The notes: generated by a model from the sequence alone, not told the origin. Counted from the first letter of the stretch, positions 29,416 through 39,572 are shown. The stretch: 64,000 nt of DNA from Cylindrotheca closterium (GCA_933822405.4 CAKOGP040001725.1:351006-415005); one strand, 5' to 3'. Program-made: numbers and translations.

Positions 29416-30149
29416 AGAGGGGGGAAAGATTAGAGGTGTAGCACTCATCATACATGGTGAGAACTACTACGTGTATCTGGTACGGTAGAATACAGTCCAT
29501 ACTAGATTACTATTGCAATAGAGTATGCTGCACTGTACAATATGTTCAACGTACAGCACATTACTGTAGGTTCAAGAGTTTTCAAAATGACAAATACTGA
29601 ACTTGGTACTGGAGTTTATGTGACGAAAGAGACGGCAGGTGGACGAGCGTTTTGAAATACGTTAGTTGTCCGCCGGATTTCAATTCGTGAACCAACGCAT
29701 CGTGTGGACGTTTCTGCTTCAACATTGCGATAAATGTCTTTGATATGACATTAAGAATGTAGGATCAGACCATATGTCGAATTACATAGGGCATTAGTTT
29801 CAGCCAAGCTTTTGGATCCCGACATTCGATTCATTCAGCTCATGGTTTTCTGCCGCCAATTGCCGCCATTATTCCAGTTTCAAACCGCGTCCCGATATTT
29901 ATTAAAAACTAAAAACACGACTACGTACACGTAAACGAGTACTGCGCATATGATAAAAGTCATTTTCCCGCCAGATAGTTGTCCGTCAAATCGTCCGCAC
30001 GCGTTTCTCCGTGAATCAACATTACATATCCATGAAAATCGATGAATCAACAAGAAGATTTGATTTCAGACAGACGCGTTTTCAAATTCGTTCAATTAAT
30101 TTGTACAAGCATAGATATCCAATAGAAAGGGTATCATCCATCCGAAATT
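29416..30149. other. Intergenic DNA
   Basis: About 730 bases between paralogues 3 and 4. Only AT-rich sequence with short words such as acgtacacgtaaacg near 29920 was seen. No gene, RNA or repeat was supported. Confidence 0.4.
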
Positions 30150-32921
30150 ATGACGTTCCCAACCTATTTCTCATTTGATTCCGAGAAGCAGGACGAGGAA
30201 CACAACATGAGACCATCCATGGTGAAGAAGAAACAAGCATGGCAGAAAACCACCCTTGCTCCCTTTCTTACCCGCAAAACCGGTAGACACCAAAATGAGA
30301 AAGTGTTGGACCGCCAGAACAGTTACCTGTCGACTACGACAGCCACTTCGAATAGCACACAAACAGATCTAGGTGATGTGCTAGATCCTCAATCGGATGA
30401 CAGCATATTGGAAGAAGAAGACGAGAATTTGGTGCAAAACCTAAAGACTCAAAGTCCTCCGAGAACTCCAGGAACAATCGCTTCTGAAGAATCGTTCTTA
30501 TCTTCCGATGACTCCACTGTTGAACCTGTTACTTCCAAAAAATCCCTTTTGAAACGTCTAGACGAGACTGTAGACGAAAGCAAGTCAGAGGCGCAGGAGA
30601 CTGAAGAAGTATTTCTTCCAAACGACGACTCGACCTTTTCAAGTGGAAAGGAGTCCATTTCATCAGATCCCGAGAGGCTTGCGGGTGATTCCGCCCATAG
30701 TAGCATCAGTTCCAACAGTACTGGTACTGCTGAGAAGGCAGATGTCTCAGCTATGGAGCAAGAGAGCCCTTCTTCTCCAACAGAGTTGGTAAGTGAAAAC
30801 AGCCTTACCGATGACTCTGCCAACAGCAGCACCAGTTCCAAAACTACCGCTGAAAAGGCAGATGGTTTCTCAGCTCAAGAAGGATTGGTTCCACCAGAGC
30901 TGGTGACTGAAAACAGCCTTAAGGATGATTCCGCAAGCAGCAACATCAGTTCCAACAGCGCTACTGCTGCAGCAGTAGCACCAGTTCCAACTATTCTCGA
31001 AGCTGACTATGTTGTTCCCACTACTGGAGCTGAGCCTGAAGAACATGTGGGCAGCAGTGTCAGCGACAGCGCGTCGCAGATTCTTAAAAAATACCTCTTT
31101 GGTGGGCTGGCAATGTCGCTCACAACCTTTGTGACTATGGGATCTGTCGCAAGGCCTATACAAGTAGACACTGAAGAAGCTGAAGTTCAAACTGTACCAA
31201 GTCTGGATGCTTCTGAACAATCTTCTAACGATGGAGATGTCAAGAATACAATGCAGACCCCCAGTGCTGCCAAAGATTGTGAAATACCCGTCACCAATCT
31301 TCATGATGATGCCGATGATATCATTTTTGTGGACGAAGACGTGGAATCCACTCAGCTTGAACGTCCAGAGCTCAAAAGCCCACTGTCGCCGATATCCGAG
31401 AGGAATATTCGTCAATTACAATTTCTTACGCCGAACTCTGGACTCAAGGAAAAAGAAGACCTCTCCAAGGGCCCAACACAAGATATATTTTCGATTCCAA
31501 ACATGCTGGAAGAGGACGAAGAAGCCCAATTTGCGTTAAGTCCAGGTCGAGTAAAAGTGGACGAGTTGCAAGAAGGCTACGCAGCATACGAGTCCTCCAA
31601 ACTGAAGGGAGACAGCACCACGGATAATGGTTCTGATGATCCTGATGGATCAAAAGAATTATCTTTTGAGAGCGATGCACCAACAAAGAAGCAATCCGGA
31701 AAAGAAGAGGGTCCAGCTTCACATGCAAAATCTATCAGAATGCTCTGCTTCGTTGTTCTTTTCGCGGCCCTTGTTGCTGTTACTCTACCATTTTTTATGG
31801 ATACGACAGTCAGCGCAAGTGCTGCCATTGAGACCGCGAGCCCCTCAGTATCCATGGAACCAAGTTCAGCACCAAGTCTTTCGCAAGAACCGTCCGACTC
31901 CCCGTCCTTGAAGCCGTCAATATATCCCACGATCTCTGACGTGCCAACAATCGCACCATCTGGTCACCCAACGCTGTCACAATCTCCTTCCATGGTTCCT
32001 AGTATCTCTGACGCACCCTCGCTAAAGCCCTCGATTGCGCCTACCGAATCCATGGAGCCAAGTGAAAGTCCAAGTGAAGTACCTTCTGACATCCCATCAT
32101 CGGTTCCTTCCGAAAGCCCATCCTTGCGTCCTTCCGTGTCAATGTTGCCATCCAGTTTACCATCCTTGATGCCCTCGCCAGAACCGACTGATAGACCAAC
32201 CCAACATCCCACGATTACATTTCAACCGAGCAGACGCCCTACACGATCACCGACCCGAGAACCAACTTTCGAGCCAACCGAATATCCTACCAGACGCCCT
32301 ACACGATCACCGACCCGAGAACCAACTTTCGAGCCAACCGAATATCCTACCAGACCTCCGATTACGCCGCCTCCACCTGCTGATCTCGCCGATGCTTTTA
32401 AGATTCGATTGTATTGGAATGAGTCCTACTTCTGGCAAGAAGAAAACGTAGAACGTTTTTGGTGCATGGAATGTGTCAAATGTGCGGAGTATGGCAATTT
32501 GGATGGTTTTGATCATGGATGCGTATCTCATCAAACTGGTGACGAAACACGTTGTGCGGCAGGAGACTCCATGTGGGTTCGTGAATGCGAAGGGCGTGGC
32601 AACCGTTTTAACATTCAGGGCAGTGAGGAGAACGGCTTTATGGTGCGAATTGCCAGGACAGATCTTTGCATTGAACGAATTAAAGAGCAGCATCAATTAT
32701 TGTTTGTCCAGCATTGCGATCGAGGAAGTCCTTGGCAAAGATTCCTTCCATGGAATGACTACCACAAATTCCAACTGAAACCCATAGGTTACAAAGGGAG
32801 ACCAGAGGTTGAGTCTGAATGCGTTTCGCAACTTCATCATCCAAAATCAGGAGAACTTCTGGCGCTGCATAATTGCGCTCTCAGTCGCGAATATGAGACA
32901 TTGTTTTGGGAGAAGTATTAA
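30150..32921 (+). CDS. Type II membrane protein with Pro/Ser stalk and trefoil-like domain (paralogue 4, intronless)
   Basis: 923 residues in one exon, ATG at 30150. The cytoplasmic part (~1-525) is Ser/Glu/Asp-rich and contains three related Ser-Ser segments (around 30690, 30820 and 30930) with Asp-Asp-Ser-Ala-x-Ser-Ser. One membrane helix (~530-550) follows. The long stalk (~560-745) is built of Pro-Ser and Pro-Thr steps and ends in a perfectly duplicated 20-residue unit. The ectodomain matches the three neighbours, but at the shared intron site (after Glu-Tyr-Gly) the coding sequence runs on without an intron. It lacks nothing expected of the family. Confidence 0.75.
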   Translation: MTFPTYFSFDSEKQDEEHNMRPSMVKKKQAWQKTTLAPFLTRKTGRHQNEKVLDRQNSYLSTTTATSNSTQTDLGDVLDPQSDDSILEEEDENLVQNLKTQSPPRTPGTIASEESFLSSDDSTVEPVTSKKSLLKRLDETVDESKSEAQETEEVFLPNDDSTFSSGKESISSDPERLAGDSAHSSISSNSTGTAEKADVSAMEQESPSSPTELVSENSLTDDSANSSTSSKTTAEKADGFSAQEGLVPPELVTENSLKDDSASSNISSNSATAAAVAPVPTILEADYVVPTTGAEPEEHVGSSVSDSASQILKKYLFGGLAMSLTTFVTMGSVARPIQVDTEEAEVQTVPSLDASEQSSNDGDVKNTMQTPSAAKDCEIPVTNLHDDADDIIFVDEDVESTQLERPELKSPLSPISERNIRQLQFLTPNSGLKEKEDLSKGPTQDIFSIPNMLEEDEEAQFALSPGRVKVDELQEGYAAYESSKLKGDSTTDNGSDDPDGSKELSFESDAPTKKQSGKEEGPASHAKSIRMLCFVVLFAALVAVTLPFFMDTTVSASAAIETASPSVSMEPSSAPSLSQEPSDSPSLKPSIYPTISDVPTIAPSGHPTLSQSPSMVPSISDAPSLKPSIAPTESMEPSESPSEVPSDIPSSVPSESPSLRPSVSMLPSSLPSLMPSPEPTDRPTQHPTITFQPSRRPTRSPTREPTFEPTEYPTRRPTRSPTREPTFEPTEYPTRPPITPPPPADLADAFKIRLYWNESYFWQEENVERFWCMECVKCAEYGNLDGFDHGCVSHQTGDETRCAAGDSMWVRECEGRGNRFNIQGSEENGFMVRIARTDLCIERIKEQHQLLFVQHCDRGSPWQRFLPWNDYHKFQLKPIGYKGRPEVESECVSQLHHPKSGELLALHNCALSREYETLFWEKY
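32231..32350 (+). repeat. Perfect tandem duplication of 60 bp in the stalk of paralogue 4
   Basis: 32231-32290 and 32291-32350 are identical base for base and encode two copies of a Pro/Thr/Arg-rich 20-residue unit. Identity including third positions points to a very recent event or to a misassembled repeat. Confidence 0.95.
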
Positions 32922-33031
32922 AGGCTGAAGCATACTACTACACTATGTAAATTATACCAAGAAATCGTAATATTATTCGACTTTGTGATATGGATAGAAG
33001 AATAGCTTGCTGATGTCCTTTTGCATGTACT

Positions 33032-34699
33032 CTAGGTGCTCATTATGTTGCTTTCTATCGATTGGACAATGGAGTAGAGCAATCCGACGCCATATCCCGT
33101 CGCACGTTCATCCTTCTTATCAAAGACGCAGTAGGCCATATCAATGTGAACCCACTTGCCACCATCTTCCAGGAAAGAACCCATGTGATTTGCAATAAAT
33201 TGTCCGGCACAGGAGACTTGAGCATTGGCTCGGTCCGCAACCGAGTTCTTCATGTCTGCTACGGCCGAACTATATTCCGGACGAAAGAACTCGGGTGCAT
33301 AGGGCATGGGATGACACAAATCCCCGGATGACTTTCCAGCTTTGACTGCGATCTGTTCCAATTCTTCATCATTACAGTAGAGTGCTCCAAAATACTTGCC
33401 CGTTGCCACTCCTTGTGCTCCTGTCAAGGTTGCCATATCAATGATGACTTGAGGACTCAAGTATTGAAAGGCGTGGGAGACTCCATCCGATAAGACCAGT
33501 CGACCTTCGGCATCTGTATTGTTTATTTCGACACTCTTTCCCGAGTGCATGGAAATAACATCGTCCGGCCGCATGGCATGAGAAGCCACTGAATTTTCCG
33601 CCAGACACAAAATTGCGTGCAAAGGCTGATTTTGGACAGCCCCCGACATGACCAAGGACAAAAAAGAGGCAAGCACTGATGCAGCTCCGCCCATGTCGCG
33701 TTTCATACCGGGCATGCCAGCCTTTGTTTTGATTTGAGTGCCACCCGTATCAAAGACAACGCCCTTGCCGACCATGACAGTGCTTTTCTTTCCCTTTGCA
33801 GCCGGTGGCTCGTAGCTCAAGATGACAAGTGCTGGTGGGTGAGGTCCAGCCTTGCCCACATTGTACATACCGCCATATCCCTGTTTGTCCAATTCCTCAC
33901 CCTGGATGACCTTGGAGGACACATGTTCCATTCCTCGAATCAAACCCAATGCTTGTTCCATAAACGCCGTGGTGTGCAGCTCATTGGGAGGTTCGTCGAC
34001 CAACCGTCGTGACAATTGAATCCCCAAGGCCAACAACGCAAATTTTTGTTGTGTTGTGGCATCAATCGATTCTGTAAAAACAACCTTGACGGCTTTGTCG
34101 GATTGCGAAAGGTCGGTTTGGAAGTCAATCTTATTCTTGGCGATTGCTCCATTCGAAGAAGAAGAAGAAGTCTTGCTATTGTACAAAAAGGGTCCACCGA
34201 CTCGAGCAATGGCACAGGCCACACTGAACCAGTGATCCTTGGATTCACACAGAGGAGCGACGACTGTGACATCCTTGAAGCGAATCGTCTTTTTGAGGAG
34301 GGATGTCACCGCATAGGGCTGTCCGGGACTGTTGTGTCGGGATACGACGGAAGGGAGTACCCCCAAGACGACACGAAGTGGTGGTCCATTGCCATCACTT
34401 TTTGGAAAGTAACATTCGGTAGCATTTCCAGAATCAGGAGAAGGATTTAGACCAGAAAGAAGAGTCCGCAAGAGTTCTTGGGCTGCTGCAGAGCCTTCTG
34501 TTTTCTGTTTCTTGGATTTTGGCTTTGAGTTTCCTTTTGAGTTGGATAAGATTTTTTCCAAGATGCTGTTGCAAGCCCAATCGAAATGTTTTTCATATCC
34601 AGCCTTGGTCCCTATCAGAATCAGACTGTCAATGCCACTAGACTGAGGCTTTGGAGGCTCCGCAAAGAGGTCATTGACATGCAAGCAAAACTGAACCAT
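33032..34699 (-). CDS. M17 leucyl aminopeptidase
   Basis: 555 residues from ATG at 34699; the frame opens a little further upstream only at a TTG. The C-terminal half carries the M17 two-metal centre: Val-Gly-Lys-Gly with Lys~312, Phe-Asp-Thr-Gly-Gly with Asp~317, a second Lys at ~324, Lys-Arg-Asp-Met-Gly-Gly-Ala with Asp~335, and the signature Asn-Thr-Asp-Ala-Glu-Gly-Arg-Leu with Asp~396 and Glu~398. It removes N-terminal residues, often Leu, from peptides using Zn or Mn and is normally a hexamer. The N-terminal ~150 residues include a Lys/Ser-rich insert (~52-75). No organelle presequence is evident, so it is likely cytosolic. Confidence 0.9.
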   Translation of the reverse strand: MVQFCLHVNDLFAEPPKPQSSGIDSLILIGTKAGYEKHFDWACNSILEKILSNSKGNSKPKSKKQKTEGSAAAQELLRTLLSGLNPSPDSGNATECYFPKSDGNGPPLRVVLGVLPSVVSRHNSPGQPYAVTSLLKKTIRFKDVTVVAPLCESKDHWFSVACAIARVGGPFLYNSKTSSSSSNGAIAKNKIDFQTDLSQSDKAVKVVFTESIDATTQQKFALLALGIQLSRRLVDEPPNELHTTAFMEQALGLIRGMEHVSSKVIQGEELDKQGYGGMYNVGKAGPHPPALVILSYEPPAAKGKKSTVMVGKGVVFDTGGTQIKTKAGMPGMKRDMGGAASVLASFLSLVMSGAVQNQPLHAILCLAENSVASHAMRPDDVISMHSGKSVEINNTDAEGRLVLSDGVSHAFQYLSPQVIIDMATLTGAQGVATGKYFGALYCNDEELEQIAVKAGKSSGDLCHPMPYAPEFFRPEYSSAVADMKNSVADRANAQVSCAGQFIANHMGSFLEDGGKWVHIDMAYCVFDKKDERATGYGVGLLYSIVQSIESNIMST

Positions 34700-35304
34700 G
34701 TTTTCACGGTGTCCTTGCTTCAATGCTCAAGGAATGCGAACGAATGAATCAATTTGAGTTGATCGTTTAGATGGGGTTCAGGTGAAATGTACTGTACTGT
34801 ATGGAGCAAGATTTGACGTCAATCGTGTATTGCTCTGGTTCTCTTATCAGATATCCGTTAACAGCAAGTGAGTCTCGTTGCTATGCTCCCAAGTATGGCA
34901 ATAGGTAGAAAGATTCTAATGATCTTGTGTGGATCTGGAAGATGGCACTTTTGCTATCACAATCGTCACTGTATGGTTCTCACATTGCGTAGAAACACCT
35001 CCTAAAAATTACTTAAGGGACATCTGGCTCGCGCTCGTGATCATGAAAACTCAATTGTTTCATTCGACTGCTGTATCAAGTCCCGAGTGCAGAATTTGAA
35101 CGACGTTTCTCACAAATTGTTCGGGAACGAAACAACAAAATCAACAGTTTGTTTTATTGGAAAGGCTGTATTTGAATATCTCCACCCATACTACGAATTC
35201 GTTAATGAGATTGAACCAAATACGAGATAATATATAGAGGAAGCTACTGTGTGAATTTCATTAGCATTGAAAGCAAGAACAAAACAGAACTGGCGGGATC
35301 ACTG
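34700..35304. other. Intergenic DNA upstream of the aminopeptidase
   Basis: About 600 bases with no supported gene. It should contain the aminopeptidase promoter. Nothing else was recognised. Confidence 0.4.
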
Positions 35305-35700
35305 TGAGCCCAATTGAGGCGCAATTGGCAACCATCGCTTCCTGGTTTCTTGAACTACTCTCGTTTAACCAAAAAAGAGTGTCTTGATCAAACGACGGAG
35401 GAGCTGCAACTTCGTGAAGTCACACTCACCAAAGCCGAAATCAAGCAGAACAGCATCAACCACTTCTTCATGAAAGTCAAACTGAAACACCAGGCCGAAG
35501 AAGAGCGGTAGAGTACCTCAGAAAGGAAGCAAATACGCTTGGCGCAGATCCAGGGAACCGGATTAAAGTCAAGGAGCTCTAAGATTTGTTCAAGCATTCA
35601 GCCGAAAGAAAGATGGCCGAAGAGGGAAACAACACCGAAATCGGCATCAAAAGCAAATGGTGGTGTCAGTCAACATCGCCACAGTTTTCGAACCGATGAT
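35305..35700 (+). pseudogene. Possible decayed coding fragment
   Basis: Two neighbouring plus-strand frames look protein-like but are broken. One runs to TAG at 35509-35511 and ends in an Ala-Glu-Glu-Glu-Arg helix. A shifted frame continues with Tyr-Leu-Arg-Lys-Glu-Ala, passes an in-frame stop near 35579, and continues as Leu-Phe-Lys-His-Ser-Ala-Glu-Arg-Lys to about 35695. The composition is helical and charged throughout. No ATG begins the first frame and no family was recognised. It could be a relic gene or retroposed fragment; chance is not excluded. Confidence 0.35.
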
Positions 35701-36321
35701 GTCAATGAAAAGTTGGGGGAAAAGAGCCTTGACGGTTAAATGGTAGATCGATATAATAAAATGTAATGGAGACTCACTCGGATATGTGACATTGGGTTCT
35801 AAACTTTAGTTTGATGCCTCCACGCGATTTGTGTTTGGCGAGTAAGAATATTTTTTTGAAACAGTGGTGAAACCGGACGACGCAAAGGCCATGTCAATTA
35901 TATATATCAACGTACGCGTAATAAAGGGGTATGTTCCGCGCCGGGGTTTCCCCTGGTAGGAAGTGAGAACCATACACTGTTTCATGATACGATCAGATCT
36001 CGAATCCTTTCCCAATGATGATCCTTCCACTACATTCCTTGCTCTATGTATGTCTGTATGATACGTCACAGCTTGTACAGCTGACCAATCGAATAATACC
36101 AGATCAGCTTGTGGCTGAAAGCCTGCGACCAACAAGAAAGATCTCACCACGTGCGTCACGCGTTTTGTGGTCTGATCAGTCAAATCGAAAGCATGCATCA
36201 ATAATGCGATGCGGATGAGAACTGAAACCAGAAAAGTATAAAACAGCGTATATGTTGAGAATGAAAACGGAAACAATTATTAGGCAATAACAGCAGCTAG
36301 CACAGTGATTGAACCATAAGT
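35701..36321. other. Intergenic DNA
   Basis: About 620 bases. A minus-strand frame (35806-36276) lacks family similarity and is not called. No repeats were seen. Confidence 0.35.
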
Positions 36322-37992
36322 ATGAACTTGGCGGTGGATGAACCGCTTCGATTCCTTTACAGGAGTGTCACCAAACCAATACCACAGGGTGTGACTCAAC
36401 TTGTCGTACAGCTTCCCATCGCTGTAATTGATGAAGAAAGGTTTCAAGGTCAGAGCAATCTCCAAGAAGTGGACATGGAAGAAGGTGTTCAAGCGATTGG
36501 CGATGCTGCCTTTAAAGAATGCCCAAATTTGACACGGGTATCGTTGTCTTGTACATTGGAACGATTTGGTTCGGAAGTATTTGACAACTGTGTTCGTTTG
36601 GTGGAAATCAATTTGCATCAGATGAGGCTCAAGGTGATTGGATCACGCTCCTTTTACAACTGCACATCCCTGAAGAAGATTGTCATTCCTGGTACCGTGA
36701 GACGTATAGGCTCCCATGCCTTCTATGGCTGCGATGCCCTTGCCGATGTACAACTATCTGAAGGTCTCAGGATCATTGATGCCTTTTGCTTTCAACAATG
36801 CAGCAGCCTCTGCAAGATTTCCGTTCCATTCTCCGTCAAGGCGATCAAAGCTGGAGCCTTTATGCATTGTTATCAACTCGTTGATGTTGAACTAAAGGAC
36901 GGGTTGGAATGGATAGGCAACTATGCATTTTTTCTTTGTCTATCCATTTCTGCGATGTACTTTCCTCTGACGATCAACGCGATTGATCGCTCTGCCTTTG
37001 AAGGATGCCGGAGTCTTTTGGGCGTCGAGATACCAGACAACGAAAAGTCCAGCCTATTTAGTTTGAGGGTCTTTCACCATTGTGAGAACCTGGTCAATAT
37101 TGTTCTTCCTGAGTACGCCGTATTGGGAAGACTCCTCGGATGTTCCGGTTTGGACATTTATGAGAGTGACGATGAGATGGAGGGTGAAGATGAGGAAGGC
37201 GACCAACACATTCATCGCGTACTGCATGATCGACACAAAGAGCTTCCTGTTCACAATGCATGCTATCATGCGTCCACAACGACTATCGAGGATCTTGCTG
37301 ATGTGTTGGCGGCGGAAACAACTAAGGATAGTGCCTTGAAAGATGAATGGTACGAAATGACGCCGCTTCATATTGTTGCTACTTCCAGAAACCTACGCAC
37401 AGACTTTTTGCAAGCTCTATTGGATCACTATCCATTGGATGTGTTGTCCCAAAAAGACTACCATCAAAAGACCATGATGGACTATCTGTTGCGGAATCGG
37501 TTGCCAAAGTCTGCCGAACTAATCAAGATGATACTTGAAAAGACGATCATGGCAAAAATGGATATGTGGGGCGTTGAATGTTGGAGAGAAGACATGTCTG
37601 AAAGGATCGAGTGTACAGAATGGGACGGTTATGTCGTGAGAAGACGAATGGCTCTGGAAAGAATCATTCAAAGATTTGAATTTTATGGAATGATCCAAGT
37701 GACATCAACGATGGAGCTTGCACTTTGGAAGAGCTCTATGAGCTCGTCGTTGTCGTCGACATCTTCGACATCGGCGCGTCGAAAACGGAAACGAGTCCAT
37801 GATGGCGATCATCGTGAGAGCAGCCGAATGACACAGTCTGGAGCCGAAGTAGTGATCCCGAATGTACTTGAATTCTTGTTTTTTCATAGTGATGATGAAG
37901 AAAGAGAAGTGGGCGATGTTGCGATGACATTGTTTGAATATGATGTTTCTTGGATGGAGGACGTAGGGGTTGAAGTGACATGTGATTACTGA
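36322..37992 (+). CDS. BspA-type leucine-rich repeat protein with ankyrin-like region
   Basis: 556 residues, ATG at 36322. Residues ~20-260 hold about nine BspA-type (LRR_5) repeats of ~23 residues with the pattern Ile-x-x-x-Ala-Phe-x-x-Cys-x-x-Leu, for example Ile-Gly-Ser-His-Ala-Phe-Tyr-Gly-Cys. After an acidic linker (~280-300), residues ~310-410 contain ankyrin-like helices with Met-Thr-Pro-Leu-His-Ile. A Ser-rich stretch and an Arg/Lys cluster lie near residues 470-500. There is no signal peptide, so it is probably an intracellular protein-binding scaffold. LRR_5 plus ankyrin-like proteins form large families in diatoms. The partner is unknown. Confidence 0.8.
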   Translation: MNLAVDEPLRFLYRSVTKPIPQGVTQLVVQLPIAVIDEERFQGQSNLQEVDMEEGVQAIGDAAFKECPNLTRVSLSCTLERFGSEVFDNCVRLVEINLHQMRLKVIGSRSFYNCTSLKKIVIPGTVRRIGSHAFYGCDALADVQLSEGLRIIDAFCFQQCSSLCKISVPFSVKAIKAGAFMHCYQLVDVELKDGLEWIGNYAFFLCLSISAMYFPLTINAIDRSAFEGCRSLLGVEIPDNEKSSLFSLRVFHHCENLVNIVLPEYAVLGRLLGCSGLDIYESDDEMEGEDEEGDQHIHRVLHDRHKELPVHNACYHASTTTIEDLADVLAAETTKDSALKDEWYEMTPLHIVATSRNLRTDFLQALLDHYPLDVLSQKDYHQKTMMDYLLRNRLPKSAELIKMILEKTIMAKMDMWGVECWREDMSERIECTEWDGYVVRRRMALERIIQRFEFYGMIQVTSTMELALWKSSMSSSLSSTSSTSARRKRKRVHDGDHRESSRMTQSGAEVVIPNVLEFLFFHSDDEEREVGDVAMTLFEYDVSWMEDVGVEVTCDY

Positions 37993-38300
37993 AGAAATTC
38001 CTGTTTCATCTTGTTGAAATTGGCACCCGAAGCTTTGCGACTTGATTGATTCAACAAACAAACCATACAATTCTCCCTATTTCTATTTGAAAGCATAACA
38101 CATGAGAGTGCCATGGGCTATTGACTGAGAGATTTCCACAGCTTACAGTATCTCTTCACTAAGAGTAGACCATTTGACCACTTGGATTAAACTAGTCGGA
38201 CCATGTCCCTGCTGTGATGGACCGAAGCATCGTTTGTTAATCCCATGGCAATATACATACAACATGACACGGAAGTTAAAGGATAATGAACTTATTTCTG
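37993..38300. other. Intergenic DNA between convergent genes
   Basis: About 310 bases of 3' flanks. No feature was seen. Confidence 0.4.
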
Positions 38301-39404
38301 TTACATGTTACTACTTGATAAGTGACCCGCAACCTGACTAAACAGGTCAGGTGGAAGATGGGCCCGGAGTTCCTCCAGTATGTTGGTTGGTGTTATATTC
38401 ACAGCATTATCAGCATGATCTAGGGAATGAGCCATAGAACAGAGGAGTGGAATATTGGCTTTCAGTACCGTGTCCTTGTCAACTTCCATAATGTCGAACA
38501 CAAACCAAGCCGCAAGCTCTGGGAGAGTTTTATTGTTGATTGGGTGACTATCATCACTCGCATTGGCGATGCACATGGAGATGGGCATGTAAGGTCCAAC
38601 CATTTGATCGGGGTCACGATTGCCCAGGCGGGAGTAGAGAGCAAACAATGTTGCCGCATCGCCAAGATCTGCCGCTATACTTGTTGAGATTTCGCGCCTT
38701 CCATCACAGAGCATGGAATCATTTCTTGGATCATTGTATATCGCTGCCAAATCTTCAATTGGTATTCCTCCATGATGAATGTTCATTTCGCTGTGATTTA
38801 TCTTTCCCATCTTGGTACCCCAGTAGGCAAGAAGAAGGGCAGTCTTGCGAAGAATATGGGTGCCTGCATAAAGATGATGACGACCGCTGCCAGACGAGAG
38901 GTCCATTCCAAGAACATCCTTGACAAGATAGTGTAAAGTGTTGAGAAAGTCATTACAGTGATAAGCCTTGGTTGCATTTGCTTCAAACATCTGCTCTTTC
39001 ACAGGGAAAATGTAGCCCTGCATTCTTTTGGATGCTGCGATGAACAGTAGCAAGGGTCGAACAGGTGAGAATTCAGGGTAATAAGGATCATCGTGAACTT
39101 GGAAGTGCTGATCTTCCGACTCATCGTCACCAGTTTTCCTAGTAATCTTCACGCAAAGGGAAAGCACCTTTTTCTCTTTGACTGCAAAGTACTGGGGAAC
39201 GAATGATTCGATCTGCAGTGACAGCACTTCATCAACACGGAGGAAGAGCCGGCAGCCAAGGATGATGATAGTCCAGTTCATAAGTTCGTTCAAGTTGCCG
39301 GAATTCTGGATGAGCAAGTATTTTCTCATGTCGCGGAGATGCTTTGGAAGAAAAGAGGCAGAGTTACTAGAATCTTCATGCTTGTTTGTATAGTCCTCCA
39401 TCAT
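38301..39404 (-). CDS. Tyrosine recombinase-like protein (catalytic domain)
   Basis: 367 residues from the first ATG (39404), but the frame stays open and protein-like up to 39572, where TAG follows; that TAG could be a 3' splice site, so the N-terminus may be missing. The catalytic layout fits tyrosine recombinases: Arg in Leu-Phe-Leu-Arg-Val-Asp-Glu-Val-Leu (~56), the H-x-x-R box His-Ile-Leu-Arg-Lys-Thr (~183-188) followed by Leu-Leu-Ala-Tyr-Trp-Gly, then His-His (~210) and a Tyr in Ala-Ile-Tyr-Asn-Asp (~223) at about the right spacing for the nucleophile. The sequence after H-x-x-R recalls Crypton-type recombinases. No terminal repeats were found. It is either a domesticated gene or a transposon relic. 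Confidence 0.6.
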   Translation of the reverse strand: MMEDYTNKHEDSSNSASFLPKHLRDMRKYLLIQNSGNLNELMNWTIIILGCRLFLRVDEVLSLQIESFVPQYFAVKEKKVLSLCVKITRKTGDDESEDQHFQVHDDPYYPEFSPVRPLLLFIAASKRMQGYIFPVKEQMFEANATKAYHCNDFLNTLHYLVKDVLGMDLSSGSGRHHLYAGTHILRKTALLLAYWGTKMGKINHSEMNIHHGGIPIEDLAAIYNDPRNDSMLCDGRREISTSIAADLGDAATLFALYSRLGNRDPDQMVGPYMPISMCIANASDDSHPINNKTLPELAAWFVFDIMEVDKDTVLKANIPLLCSMAHSLDHADNAVNITPTNILEELRAHLPPDLFSQVAGHLSSSNM

Positions 39405-39572
39405 CTTGGACTGTACTTTGAGTGAAGGCTTCACTGGTAAATGACGACAATACCGCAGACCTCCAGTGACCAGAATACGTAAAAAATAAGAACCCTTTTT
39501 GATGATTGGTTCCAAGGGAATTCCTTTGCAGGATCTGCAGGCTTTGAGGTATGGACGGTATCGCAGTCTTGT

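Noticed and set aside
35806..36276. Minus-strand open frame of 156 codons
   Set aside because: No domain or paralogue was recognised, and the region reads as ordinary intergenic DNA upstream of the BspA-type gene.
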